The translations under genes and the position numbers were made by a program. 64,000 bases of DNA, taken from the NCBI GenBank assembly GCA_003013855.2, contig ML058548.1, positions 2,232,001-2,296,000 on the forward strand. Direction: 5' to 3'. Below are positions 1 to 10,652 of this stretch, in pieces (the stretch's first letter is position 1; each line of letters opens with the position of its first letter). The stretch is from Liriodendron chinense. Its lineage: Eukaryota > Streptophyta > Magnoliopsida > Magnoliales > Magnoliaceae. The notes under the pieces are model-generated. The model was given only the letters and a program-made list of their open reading frames with translations, had not been told where the DNA came from and did no database searches.

Positions 1-599
1 ATTTAGAAGGTTTCCACAGGAAGTTCCAACTTCTGCTGCTCAGAAAAGTTTTCAGCAGAGATAATGATTAAGAAGTTCAACTCTGATGCTTGGAATGATC
101 CAACAAGATTCAAGTACTTCAGACTTAGAATATTCTTCATATAAGCAAGTCAAGAAAATAACTAAATACATGGCTAAGTACCTTGGAAACAAATTGTCCA
201 AGAGTTAAAAAATTTCGACAGAAATTTGACGTCTAAGCAGAATGCTGCCCAAAAGAGAGTGTTATGCAGTCGCGTAATGGAGAGGGAGGCTAATAGGACT
301 CCATTGTCAAGAATAATAAAATGAAAAGGAAAGAAGGGTGTTGGCATTTATATAGATGTTATGGGTAGCTTACGCGGATGCGTAATGCTTCATCAGTATG
401 GTTTCAAGGAAAAAAGGGTTTCCATTATTTGATCTTCCTCGACTCGAAATCTCCTTAAAGATCGAGAGGGCATCCATTGAGGCATAAAAGAATGACAAAA
501 GTAAAAGTAACAAAAAAAAAGTTGAAGAAAAAGAAGAAAGAAATGAAAGTTGCACAAAATAGGTGAATTACATGACTGTGTAATGCATATATGCGTTAC
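1..599. other. No gene recognised; short GCGTAA-rich stretch
   Basis: I see no convincing coding frame, RNA gene or transposon terminus here. The segment repeats short GCGTAA and TTACGC words on both strands (near 272, 370 and 390), which continue into the promoter-like stretch to the right. It may be the U3 part of an old LTR whose other end lies left of the window, but nothing inside the window proves that. Confidence 0.3.
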
Positions 600-960
600 G
601 CGGCCGTGTCTATTACGTGAGTCGCGTATACAACATATACAGGGGCTCCGTTCCGTGGGTTCTACATCTTAACACGTGCGAAGGCCTATAAATACCCCCA
701 CTGAGGTCCTCATTTAACATTTATTTGCTCCTCCAGAGTTCAGAGTTCTCTCTGAAGATTCATTCAGAGCTCAGATCTTGCTCTAAGGGTTTGAGAGTTT
801 TGAGAAGAAGACTCGTTGATCTTCATCGGTCTGAGTCGAATGCAATGATTGCAGTCCTTAGGATTGAAAAGAATGACGAGGGAATCAAAGAAGTTGAAGA
901 TCAAGAAGAGTAGGTATTGCTAGGGTCTTATGCGGGTCACATAAGATGCTATCATAACAT
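600..960 (+). promoter_or_regulatory. Promoter-like or LTR-like segment with TATA box
   Basis: A clear TATA box (TATAAATA, 687-694) follows a G-box core CACGTG at 673-678, then a pyrimidine-containing leader and a 62-codon open frame (725-913) that resembles no family I know. The layout (TATA, CT-rich leader, short frame, then CAATAAAT near 984) fits the U3-R region of a retrotransposon LTR as well as a small unknown gene. I favour LTR debris because repeats continue immediately downstream. Confidence 0.35.
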
Positions 961-1061
961 CAACAATTGAACAAAACTTTTTCAATAAATACTCTTTTAT
1001 AGGTAAAAGCACAAAAGATTATTAGAGAGGGTAGTGAGAAAGTGTAAAAGATTGTCGGATA

Positions 1062-1126
1062 GTAGTAAAAAAGTACGAAAGATAGCCAAAGTGTAATAGT
1101 GAAAGAAGAGTTAACCGTAGAGTAAA
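1062..1126 (+). repeat. 65-bp direct repeat, left copy
   Basis: This 65-bp segment is almost identical to 1736-1800 (four or five substitutions by eye). The two copies abut the 603-bp solo LTR between them, so they look like adjacent tandem units that were separated when the LTR inserted at their junction. Confidence 0.8.
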
Positions 1127-1127
1127 T

Positions 1128-1730
1128 TGTTGGGAAAACCAGCACAGAAAGTGGAAGCCGAAACGCGTGGAGTAATGCGAGATCAAACGAGTAAACAAGA
1201 TGCAATCAATCACACACAAGCATTCACCACAAGAGACTCCAAATTTACGTGGAAAAATCCCTCAACGAGTAAAAAACCACGGCACAAAGTGATCCACTAT
1301 GAATAACAGAAGATTACAGAGATTAACAGCCCACAAGCAAGGAATAAACGAAGAAAACCTCAAGTTCTCTCTCACACAACTCTCTCCCATTTTCCTAACA
1401 CAATTAGAAAACCTTAGACACCTTAGGATACATCTAAATCCGAATTACCAGCCTTTAAATAGGCAAAACACCCGAAATAGAAACATCTTGCGTGCTACTG
1501 CGAGCTACACAAGAAATCCACTCGCACAGCCGACCGGTCGGGCAGTACACAAAACAGTCCAGAGAGTTCACGCCACATGCTGCCTCACTGCCGACTGTTC
1601 GGCCGACCGGTCTGGGCACACAAAATTCTGTCCACGTCTAGCTTTCGTGCATTTGGGTTACACAGGCAAACCGGTCACCCAATCGATCTGAGCACCCAAC
1701 TCGTGCACAAGTTTGAAGGCTACCCCAACA
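1128..1730 (-). mobile_element. Solo LTR with 5-bp target duplication
   Basis: The segment begins TGTTGGG and ends CCCAACA, a 7-bp inverted terminal repeat, and is flanked by the duplication TAAAT (1123-1127 and 1731-1735). No primer site, polypurine tract or internal region is present, so it is a solo LTR left by recombination. On the minus strand it carries an AT-rich TATA-like site near 1450-1460 followed by a CT-rich leader, which is why I place the element on that strand. The TG...CA ends and 5-bp duplication fit Ty1/copia or Ty3/gypsy alike. Frames crossing it are not genes. Confidence 0.85.
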
Positions 1731-1735
1731 TAAAT

Positions 1736-1800
1736 GTAGTAAAAAAATACGAAAGATGGCCAAAGTGTAATAGTGAAAGAAGAGTTAACTGCAGAGTAAA
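1736..1800 (+). repeat. 65-bp direct repeat, right copy
   Basis: Partner of 1062-1126. It follows directly after the solo LTR and its TAAAT target duplication. Confidence 0.8.
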
Positions 1801-1808
1801 GGTAAAGG

Positions 1809-2370
1809 GGGAATAGATTGGGTGCGAACCTTACCATGGGGCCCACCTTAACATATGTATTTTATATCTATGTTGTCCATCCATTTTTTTCTAGATCACT
1901 TTAGGGCATGTGCCAAAGAATGACGTAGATCCAAATGGTGGACCATACCATAGGAAAAAGTGGTGATTATGTTAAAAACTTTTTGTAGGCCACAAAAGTT
2001 TTGGATCAAGCTTATATTTATTTATTTTTCCTAGATTCAGGTTTTTTTGACCTTATCAACAGGTTGGATGTCAAATAAACATTATGGAAACACTAAAATG
2101 GGACCTAGGAAGTTATTAATAGTGGGACATTCAATCACCACTATTTCTTACTATACCAAACCGTAAGAAGATCCAAATCTTAGGTGGACCATACCAAAGG
2201 AAACAGTGGCCCACTTGAGATTTGGATTTGCATACCTTTTGGGAACCTGTCCTAAAATGAGTTGGAGAAACGGATGGACGGCGTGGATATACAACACATT
2301 ATCAAGGTGGGCCCCAAGGTAAGAGTAACACCCACTAAGTTGTTACCCGGGTAACACCTAATCCACTCCC
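1809..2370. mobile_element. Foldback MULE-type element
   Basis: The left arm starts GGGAATAGATTGGGTGCG and the right arm ends AACACCTAATCCACTCCC. Inner parts of the arms are complementary over long stretches: GGGGCCCACCTTAACATATG on the left pairs with the GGTGGGCCCC area near 2310 on the right. The same arms recur throughout the window. I could not find a matching 9-bp target duplication, so this copy is old or its borders are slightly off. It encodes no transposase. Confidence 0.65.
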
Positions 2371-2397
2371 ATCTGAATTTAGACCACTCTCTGTTTT

Positions 2398-2504
2398 ACA
2401 TTTGGCCATCCATTTAATATATAGCCATTAATTAGATGGTTAGATTGCTGTTTTTACATTTGATCATCTATTTAATAGCCATTAATTAGATGATTAGATT
2501 GCTT
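2398..2504 (+). repeat. Two-unit tandem repeat, about 58 bp per unit
   Basis: Two adjacent units begin TACATTT(G) and share the core AGCCATTAATTAGATG. They lie at 2398-2451 and 2456-2504; the second has lost several bases of an ATAT run. Confidence 0.7.
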
Positions 2505-3035
2505 GAACAGCCCTATTTATACATATCAGATATTATGGGCATGTTGGGCAAGATCCAACCATGTAATTAAATTGGGCCACGTTTTTACATCTAAACCCAA
2601 AAACTTCAACTCAAGCTGGATTTTTAACTGGGTTTCCGTTGGTGGACCAGCAGTGTTGATCATAACCACGGGACAAATAGCCTGTAAAAATGAATGGTCA
2701 AGATTATGTATGAATAACTAAATAAGACTACTAAACAATCTAAAGCTATTTATTTGTTGGAGTAATCATGGATTGCCTATGATTTTTAAGAAGCCCTTTT
2801 ATTGAAAATCATAAACATTCAATCCATAGCTTGAAAATGGACGGCTGTCGAAAAGAAGTCCCACTTATCGATGAATCAGATCATCTGATCAGCAGTATGA
2901 TTTTCACATGGTAGACTATATGATATATGTGGAACAGAGTTAAATGGTCTAGATTGATCAACTCAACTGTCCAAATTACCCAATGCAAGTGGAGCAGAAT
3001 AACTGCTTTAGGAGCACTGGATTAATTCTCATTAG
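2505..3035. other. No feature recognised
   Basis: Unassigned intergenic sequence. Short frames here show no domain or codon signal. No terminal repeats were found. Confidence 0.4.
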
Positions 3036-3205
3036 GGCTGTCAATGGGCTGAGATGGTCGACGGGCTCTTGGGCCTGGTTCACCTTGGGCAGGCCGAGGC
3101 TGGGAAAATAGGCCTTAGGGCTGGGTTCAGGCTTAAAATTTGAGCCCTTTTACAAGTGATCTAGGCTTGGACTTAGCTGTCTAAAAGCCCGTTAGCCTGA
3201 CCCGG
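3036..3205. mobile_element. hAT-like MITE fragment
   Basis: It starts TAGGGCTGTCAATGGGC, the same terminus as the better preserved copies at 5009 and 17635, and continues with the GGGC/GCCC-rich body typical of that family. A matching right end was not found, so this is a truncated copy. Confidence 0.55.
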
Positions 3206-3664
3206 CCGTTAGTTTTAATATTCCTTCAATCTTTCTCTTTACATGGACCAGTAATCTCCAAGTCGTTTTGAGACCCATCATCTTTGGACCCTGAATCAAC
3301 GGACTAGATCTTTGTCCTCCCTTCACATACACCCATTATTGGATTTCCATGTCTACATTTTTTACTGTTGGATTGTGTCCTTGTATCCTCGTGTCTTCCT
3401 TGGGCTCCTTCTCTCCTCCTTGGTAGGTTTTTGGAATCACAGAGGAAGAGACGTTTCGAGTTGGGGACAGTGAAGATGAGAGTTTAGAGTGGTGGAGATT
3501 GAGATCAAACCAAATTTAGTAACACTAAGATCCAACAATAAAATACACAGCTCAGAGAAGTAAAGATTGAGCTTGGAAGAGAGGAAGAAGAGGCCCCAGA
3601 GGAATAGGATTGGATGCCCCTAAAATTTAGTGAACACAGCCTGAATTTTCTTTTTTTTATTCTA
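3206..3664. other. No feature recognised
   Basis: Unassigned AT-rich sequence with no frame, terminus or repeat I can support. Confidence 0.4.
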
Positions 3665-4092
3665 AAAATGGTAATGCACCAGAAGTGGATTGTGCTTAGG
3701 TGGCCACACCTTGTTTTCTATGTGAAATCCACCCGGACTACCAAGTGCACCAAAACCCTTGATTTTTATGTGGGCCACAGTGATTACTATATATATATAC
3801 AAAATCTAATCCAACCATTTCATATCCCTACAAAAATTATGCCTGGTGGAAAAAAAATAGATGCAACCGTCATTCAAGTGGACCACACGCATGAGAACAG
3901 TTTCGAGGGTGAGCATTGCAGTGTACTATTTCCATTGTGTGGTACCCTAGAATCACAGATCGGCTAGAAATTTGAGCCCTATGCTTAATATGGGGTGAAG
4001 CACGTGGTGATCTGAGTGAATTTTACATAAAAATCACCATGGGCCACCTCAATTTTAATGGCACGTAGGAGGTGGATTGCAGTCAACCCTTA
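3665..4092. mobile_element. Diverged foldback element
   Basis: The segment carries the family words AGGTGG, GTGGGCCACAGTGAT and CACCATGGGCCACC, and has GTGGATTG near both ends (about 3685 and 4072). It is more diverged than the other foldback copies and no target duplication was found. Confidence 0.4.
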
Positions 4093-4104
4093 GGCAGAAT
4101 TGAG

Positions 4105-4558
4105 GGAGTAGATTGGGTACTGCCGGTGCTATGTGCACCCCACCATGATGTATGTGTTTTATCAATGCGTCTATCCCTTTGGGATCATTATTTTAGGGCA
4201 TGAGTCCAAAATTAAGGCAAATCTATATCTCAAGTGAACTACACCACAGGAAAACAAATCATTAAAAACTTCCTAGGGCTACTACAATGTTTATGAGCAA
4301 TCCAACCTATTGATTAGGTCAGTCAGACCTGGATGAAGGAAAAACACAAATATCATCAACTTGGTCCAAAACTTTTATGGTAGTTTTTACTGGTGGGCTA
4401 GTCAACACAGTTTCCTATGCGGTACACATGAGAATTGGGTCTTCTTCATTCTTGAGCCATTCCCTAAAATGATATGGAAAAGTGGATGGAGGATAGATAA
4501 ATCACAAACATCATGATGGTGGGGTCCACGGAACTCCAGCAATGAGTCCCGGCTGTTA
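4105..4558. mobile_element. Foldback MULE-type element
   Basis: Left arm GGGAGTAGATTGGGTACT is followed by CACCCCACCATGATGTATGT. The right arm near 4500-4530 carries the complementary CACAAACATCATGATGGTGG. The centre holds the family's usual CATTAAAAACTTCCTAGGG and AACCTATTGATTAGGTCA blocks. Confidence 0.6.
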
Positions 4559-5000
4559 ACACCCCTAATTCTCATCTCTAGGAGCGAATATAAAATAATC
4601 CAAATCAGCCATCTAAAGGCACTAGAGTGCCTTGCCTCTATATCATGTGGGTGAGATCAAGACCGTTCAATCCTTTGGGATGGACAAGTAGTGGAAATTC
4701 TTTTGACGATCGACACTTTGAATCCAGCTTGGGAAAGTAAATAATAAAGGACGTGATTAGCAATGGATCATACTCTGTAAGAAACGGTTCAATAATTAGA
4801 TGGTCAGGATTGTCTGATCAATGAAGATTTTGGTTAGTGTAAAATCAACGGCGGATCACGCAGAATTCTTGGTTTGGATCATTATAGAAATGTGTCACAT
4901 CGTACGGTACAAATACGGAGTCACGGGAATTCAGCTCCTCCGGACGCATTTAGATGCCTTCCCATGCAATTGTGCAGTCGTTTCACCTAGGGCTCTCAAT

Positions 5001-5546
5001 GGGTCGGATAGGGCTGTCAATGGACCGAGTTGGCCCGACGGGCTTTCGGGCCTGGCCCGTATTGGGCCGGGCTTGGACTAGAGTATCAAGCCGCGAGTCG
5101 GGTTCGAGCCTAAAGTATAAGTCTGTTTTTCAAATGGGCCGAACTTGGACTAGGCCGTTCAAAAGCCCAACAACCCAGCCTGACCCGATTATATTTTTTA
5201 ATTTAAAATTAAAATTAAAATATTATTCCTCCTTTCAAAATTTAAATTTTACACAAATTTTTCTTAAAAATCCATCTCCCTCCTAAAACTCATTTTATTC
5301 TCTATAGTGTTGATGATTTTTTTATATATGGAAAAGTGCGAGATTAAAGGATAATTTCTTTCTTTATGTTAAAGGTCGGGCTCAGGCTAGGACCAGGTCC
5401 TGGTTGGACCCTGCATTTGTATCTTGGGTTGGGCTTGGACTAGACTATTGTGGCCCATCATGAGTTCGGGCTGGGTTTGGGCATAAGTTGAGATAGGCGG
5501 GCCGGGTTTGGACAGATCTTGGCCCATTGACACCCCTAAGGTTGGA
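5001..5546. mobile_element. Inner hAT-type MITE nested in the outer copy
   Basis: The element occupies 5009-5538. It begins TAGGGCTGTCAATGG and ends CCATTGACACCCCTA. The flanking octamers GGGTCGGA (5001-5008) and AGGTTGGA (5539-5546) agree at 6 of 8 positions, both differences being transitions. Removing it restores continuity of the outer element after TCTCAATGGGTCGGA. The body is rich in GGGCC/GGCCC palindromes. Confidence 0.75.
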
Positions 5547-5794
5547 TATGGATTGGATTCAATTAGATCTAGCTCCAAGTCAAAAAAATCTTAGCCAAAT
5601 CTGAATCTTATCCGACTCAGATCCAAAAGGTGATATCCATATCTGATCCACTTATAAAAGGCCAGATCCATTTTCGATCCAAAAATCCATATAAACATTG
5701 GATTCGGGTCAGATCTTGATCAGAATCCACCACATCACATGTATATATTTTTATCAGAATCCACCACATAACAAATTTATTTATTTTTAGTTGT

Positions 5795-5950
5795 AGATGT
5801 TTAATCGTTATGTTTTTGGCCCACTTGAGTCTTGGATTCGGCTCTTTTTTGTCGCACATCCTAAAATGAGCTCACAAAATAGATGGCTAGGGTGGATTTC
5901 TCACAAACATCATGGTGGGGCCCACCTAAGTTCCCATCCAGAACTTCCTC
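5795..5950. mobile_element. Right arm of a foldback element
   Basis: Only the right half of the family is present: TTTTGGCCCACTTGAGTCTTGG to CATGGTGGGGCCCACC. It closely resembles the right half of the copy at 9983-10508. The left half is missing or unrecognisable. Confidence 0.5.
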
Positions 5951-5984
5951 TCTGAAGGAAATATGTGTCTATTAGGTGTTACCC

Positions 5985-6500
5985 GATAACATACGAATAG
6001 CTTAGTGGGTGTTGCCCTATCGTGTGACCCACATGGGTGAGATCTTGTATATCCACACTGTCCATTGTTTTCTCCAACCCATTTTAGTATGGGGTTTTAA
6101 AAATTATACAGATCCAAATTTCAGGAGGACCATACCATTGAAAATAGTGGTGATTGAGTGCCCCACGATTAAAAATTCCAAAGAGCCCATCTTAAGGTTT
6201 TAGTAGTGCTCATTTGTAATCTAACCTCTTGATAATGTCAAGAAGATCTGGATGAAGGGAAAAATATAAATATTAGCTTGATAAAAAAACTTTTGCGGCC
6301 CACAAAAAGTCTTGAACAACCATTTATCACGTTTCTAATGGTGTGGTCCACTTGAGATTTGAATCTTCTTAGGGTTTGGTGTCACATCCTAAAATGAGAT
6401 GGAAAAACATATGGACAGCGTGGATATATACAAAATACATCAATATGGCCCCCACACGGTTAGGGTACCACCTACTTAGATATAGATGCGTATTAGCCCG
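5985..6500. mobile_element. Foldback MULE-type element
   Basis: Both arms are present. Left: TTAGTGGGTGTTGCCC, a wording shared with the right end of the 1809-2370 copy. Right: ACACGGTTAGGGTACCACC. The centre has the family's CTAACCTCTTGATAATGTCA block. It lies inside the outer hAT element. Confidence 0.55.
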
Positions 6501-6522
6501 TTTCCATTCTGGGAGAGATCCT

Positions 6523-6523
<1 letters not shown>

Positions 6524-6554
<31 letters not shown>
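6524..6554 (+). repeat. (GA)n microsatellite
   Basis: An uninterrupted GA run of about 15 units near the right side of the outer hAT element. Confidence 0.9.
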
Positions 6555-6556
<2 letters not shown>

Positions 6557-6897
6557 TTTTCTCTCTCTACATTAAAATCTCTTCTAAGATACGGAATCAT
6601 GCAGTATTGAAGTCTGAAGAGCAAAAGTTGAACAATCAAACATGCAATAGTGGGGATCCGATTGGATCTCACTGCTAGATTTGGATTCGACCCAAATATG
6701 ATTTAGATTTCTTTTTTTTTTTTTTTTTTTTATAAATCCGAATCTGGTCCATTTAATTAATTAGACCTATTTTAAGATCCAACTCTGCATTATATGGGTT
6801 CGAAGCGAATCAAATATCAGATATAACCTACTCCATTGAGAGCCCTAGTTTCACCTCCCTCACATTTTAGGATTCTTTGTGTTTTGTAGAGTTGGAC

Positions 6898-7101
6898 AGA
6901 ACTGTGCTTAACTCGCAAGGTTTGGATTGGATAAGCTCGACTCGACTCGACTCAAAAGCTGGTTCAGGCTAAGCTGAGTTGATTTTTGAGTTCGGAAAAA
7001 TTTCAAGCTGAGCTTAAGCTGACCTGGGCTTGACTTGACTCGGCTTGAAGCTCAGCCTAAACTCAACTTGGTTATGCTCAGCTCTGAGTTATTACTTAAT
7101 C

Positions 7102-7183
<82 letters not shown>

Positions 7184-7380
7184 GTAAAAAGGGCCCACCC
7201 ATATAAAAACTAAAAGGAAAATGCTTGATGTCAACTCAACTTGAAGTTTGCTCGAAATCTTGAGCTCGAATTTGGCTTGAGCTGGCTTGAAGTACTGACC
7301 AAACTAAGCTGAACTAGCCAATCAAACTTAAGAACTGAGTGGAGCTGAACTCCAGCTAGGATAGGCTGCTGGCGGAATAG
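6898..7380. repeat. GAGCT/AGCTC-rich dispersed repeat around an AT microsatellite
   Basis: The flanks of the AT run are dense in AGCTGAGC, GCTCGA and CAAGCTGAG words of both orientations. They resemble a GC-rich hAT-type MITE body split by the microsatellite. Clear termini and a target duplication were not found. Confidence 0.4.
7103..7181. repeat. (AT)n microsatellite
   Basis: About 39 uninterrupted AT dinucleotides. Confidence 0.95.
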
Positions 7381-7438
7381 AACAGAGATGTGCTAAGCTC
7401 GACTAGGTTTGTCTAGGTTTGGCTTATGTATAGCTTTA

Positions 7439-8069
7439 GGGACCGTTTGGTACCATGAAATTGATGAGAAGTGATGAGAAACCACTTGGTTTTCTCTATT
7501 TGGTAAAAAGGATTTGATGAGAAGTGGATTTCATAGGAATCCATGAGAATCCAAAAAGGCACTTTTAGCTCCTTTCCAATTCCTCTAAAAAATATGGGAT
7601 TTGATGAGAAATCCTCCCCAATGTGGGACCTAACGTGATGTAGATTTGCCATCCAACTTGTTTGTAAGGTCATAAAGACCTCGATGAAGGGACCACACAA
7701 ATATCAGTTTAATCCAAAACTTTTGTGCATCATTAAAGGTCACTCTCCACTTTTTCTTATTTAATTTATGGTCCACCTAAGATGTGGATCTACTTTATTT
7801 TTTAGACCCTAGCCTAAAATGATCTGTAAAAATGGATGGACATCATGGATTTAAAAATTGATGGATGGTGTGATCAAAATCCAAAATATAGGTGGGCATA
7901 TGGTGGAATTAAAATCTATACTGTCCATTCCCTCTTGTCGACTTCTCTCCAAATCTAGACTGCCAAATAGAAAATCTGAAATTGATAAGAATTGGAATTG
8001 ATGAGAATTCATATTATGGAATCCACTTCTCATCACTTCCTCTCAAATCCAAGGTGCCAAACAAGCCCC
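7439..8069. mobile_element. PIF/Harbinger-like MITE containing a foldback fragment
   Basis: Ends are GGGACCGTTTGGTACC and GGTGCCAAACAAGCCCC. Subterminal GATGAGAAGTGATGAGAA on the left pairs with TTCTCATCACTTCC on the right. A GGG-CGTTTGGT terminus is typical of Tourist/Harbinger MITEs. The flanking trinucleotides (TTA and TAG) do not match exactly, so the duplication is eroded. About 7615-7850 is foldback sequence (GATGTAGATTTGCCATCC and GTCCACCTAAGATGTGGATC), apparently inserted later. Confidence 0.6.
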
Positions 8070-8264
8070 TAGTGTTTTGCCACCCGATGGGTCCCACATT
8101 TTGAAATGCTAGGATGATTTGAACCTTTCATAGATGAATTCTTTCCTTGGTGATGTTTCTAACCGTTGACTTTCAGTATGATGATAAGAGTCATTCAAAA
8201 CTTATTTTTCAATGTTCTAAATTCAATTATACGTGCATTAGGCAGTCATGCCCGTATGAGGATT

Positions 8265-8725
8265 GCCTGCTAAAGGTCTTCACAGGATCTTCCTGTGCTG
8301 TGAAGTTTTGATGGGGTCCTCTATGATGTTCATGAGAAACTTACTTCATCAATCCATTCTAACATATGATTTTAGGACATGAGACCAAAAATGACTTGGA
8401 TCAAAACTTAAGTAGGCCACATGAGAGGAAAAGGTAAGCATTAAAAGCGACCACCATTGAAACATTGGCATGGCTATTGAAGTTTTGTATGAAGAAAATT
8501 TTTTTGTGGAAATTGCATATAAGCATCAAAGTGAACTCCAAGAAGATTTCAACCCAGGACATTTCTTTCCACTTTTCTTTCTCGTGTGATGTATTTGAGC
8601 TTTGGATCCACTTTTTTTGTTTTGTTTTGTTTTGTTTATTTTATTGGCAGATAAAATGAGTAGATTTATCACAAACATTTTGAAATACCCCACCCAACTT
8701 TCCAACGCAGGGAGTCTATGGCAAA
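8265..8725. mobile_element. Foldback element, diverged
   Basis: Left arm GATTGCCTGCTAAAGGTC then GGGGTCCTCTATGATGTTCA. Right arm near 8650-8740 with AAATGAGTAGATTTATCAC and AAAGGCAATC. The words CTTCACAGG and CCTGTGCTGTGAAG make a short hairpin near 8278-8310. Frames across it are not genes. Confidence 0.45.
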
Positions 8726-8769
8726 GGCAATCTTTGTCCGCCCCGGCTGCACCACTTCCCTTTTCTATG

Positions 8770-9325
8770 TTCATAATTGATTTATGTGTACTAGGCAGTC
8801 TCTGCACCACCCTCAACTACGGGGACGGTTTGGGTGGACCTCCCGATCCACAAACGTCAGTTGTATCCCCAACTGCAGGGCCAATGTGATGTATGTACAT
8901 TACATCTACACTGTCCATGCATTTTGAAAGCTCATTTTTGGGCATTATCCTAAAAATGAAGTAGATCCAAATCTTAGCTGGACCATGCCACATGAAATAG
9001 CAGTGATTGAACCCACAACATTAAAAAATTCATTGGGGCCACTGAAATCTTTATTTTCCATCCAACCTGTTGAAAAGGTCACAAACACGTGGATGAAGAT
9101 GCTAAAAAAAATGTCAGCTTAACCCAAACTTTTGTGACGCATGAGAAGCTTTTAATGATTGAGTATCATCATTTATTGTATTATGGTCCACTTGGCATTT
9201 GGATCAGCTTCATTTTTTGAATCATGCTTTAAATTCTGCTTTCAAAATGAGTGAACAATGCCGATGTAAGGTACACACATCACAGTGGACCCCACAGGGA
9301 TCCGCGCCACCTGCATGTGTACTTA
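8770..9325. mobile_element. Foldback MULE-type element
   Basis: Left arm GGGCCAATGTGATGTATG (8880) and right arm CACATCACAGTGGACCCCAC near 9282. Outer ends share TATGTGTACTAGGCAG (8784) and a related TGTGTACTTAGCAG (9316) in the same orientation, so those words may be flanking repeats rather than inverted ends. The centre has AACCTGTTGAAAAGGTCA. Confidence 0.55.
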
Positions 9326-9584
9326 GCAGAAAAGTTAAAAACGGCTGTACTAATTTCTGACATCTAACACGCCACCAATCACATTTCAACGTATCACCGT
9401 ACCATTGCCGAAAGTGGTGCAGGCCTACCTAGTCAATCGGCATCAATGACCAATGATGGTCTCAATCATCCATTCGGATGAACATGCCATTGTGCTCTTG
9501 TGGTATATACTCCACAATAGAGAGTCCGGATGAAAAGACCACTAGCCACATGCCTGAGGAGGTGGGATTGCCTGCAGCCAAGTA

Positions 9585-10588
9585 ATGTACATGTCTTAAT
9601 CCACGCCCGTCCAACCATTTTGAAAGATCATTTTAGGGTATGATACTAAAAATGAAGTGACTCAAATGTTAGGTGGACCACACCACAGGAACAATTGTGA
9701 TTGAATCTCTATCATTGAAAACTTCATGGATTTTCAATGGACTCCACCGAAATGTTTATTTTCCATCTAACCTATTGATAAGGTAACAAACACCTATATG
9801 AAGAGACCACATAAATATCATCTTGATCCAAAGCTTTTGTAGCCCATAAGAAGTTTTTAATGGTCGATCACCACTGTTTCCTGACCTATGGCCCATATGG
9901 GATTTGGAACTGCTTCATTTTTTGGATCATGACCTAAAATGAACTTTCAATACGGATGGATGGCGTGGATGTAGTCACATACGGGCGTGGATTTCCTACA
10001 AAAGCCTTGCGCAGGAATTTCCTGCGCTGGGAACCACGGTGGGCCCACAGATGTTTTTTGATAAATCCACAACGTCCATCCATTTTGGGAGCTTATTTTA
10101 GGACATGAAAACAAAAATGAATCGGATCCAAGACTCAAGTGGGCCGAACTAAAGGAAAAGGTGGGTAGGTAAATTACTACCGTTGAAACCTCCTTGGGGT
10201 CCACAGTGATGTTTATATGAAATCCATACCGTTCATAACGTCACTACTACTGGGATGAACTGGAAAAACAAATATTATCATGATTTGAAATTCCTGTGGC
10301 TCCACAAATATTTCAACTGTGGACGTTCAAATCTCACGTTTTTGGCCCACTTGAGTCTTGGATCCGGTTCATTTTTGTTTTCATATCCTAAAATGAGCTC
10401 CCAAAACAGATGAACGGTGTGGATTTATAAAAAAAAATCACTGTGGGCCCAGCTTGGTTCCCAGTGCAGGAAATTCCTGCGCAAGGCTTTCGCAGGAAAT
10501 CGGCACCTGTCACATACACCACAATGGCCCCACAATTAGGGGTCCCACCCATCTCTGTGGATCGGGGTCTCACCTAATCCGCTCCCAA
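9585..10588. mobile_element. Host foldback element split by a nested copy
   Basis: The host runs from about 9585 to 9982 and resumes at 10518 through CACCTAATCCGCTCCC (10588). Joining GGCGTGGATGTAGTCACATAC with ACCACAATGGCCCCACA across the insertion recreates the family's normal right arm. That continuity is independent proof that 9983-10508 inserted later. Confidence 0.7.
9974..10517. mobile_element. Nested foldback MULE with perfect 9-bp TSD
   Basis: The element occupies 9983-10508 (526 bp) and is flanked by the identical nonamer GTCACATAC (9974-9982 and 10509-10517). Left end GGGCGTGGATTTCCTACAAA and right end TTTCGCAGGAAATCGGCACC are imperfect inverted repeats. Just inside lies a hairpin-rich segment, TTGCGCAGGAATTTCCTGCG, matched on the right by CAGGAAATTCCTGCGCAA. 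The two halves of the element are complementary along most of their length. A 9-bp duplication is the hallmark of Mutator-like elements. No coding capacity. Confidence 0.88.
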
Positions 10589-10652
10589 GTCCTAGGTGGC
10601 ACCATGATGTATGTGTTATATTCATTATTTCATCCATTTTATCATATCATTT

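Larger units (their letters stand above)
4980..6855. mobile_element. Outer hAT-type element with perfect 8-bp TSD
   Basis: The element occupies 4988-6847. It begins TAGGGCTCTCAATGGGT and ends CATTGAGAGCCCTA, and is flanked by the identical octamer GTTTCACC (4980-4987 and 6848-6855). An 8-bp duplication with TAGGG-type short inverted ends is characteristic of hAT elements. No transposase is encoded, so it is non-autonomous. It has been enlarged by later insertions: a second hAT copy at 5009-5538 and at least one foldback element between about 5795 and 6500. Confidence 0.85.

Noticed and set aside
725..913. 62-codon frame after a good TATA box
   Set aside because: No known family, no conserved neighbour, and the context looks like an LTR leader; kept only as a promoter-like segment.
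1299..1691. 130-codon open frame
   Set aside because: Lies entirely in the solo LTR, on the strand opposite to the element.
3614..3967. 117-codon open frame
   Set aside because: Falls in diverged foldback sequence; its peptide shows no domain.
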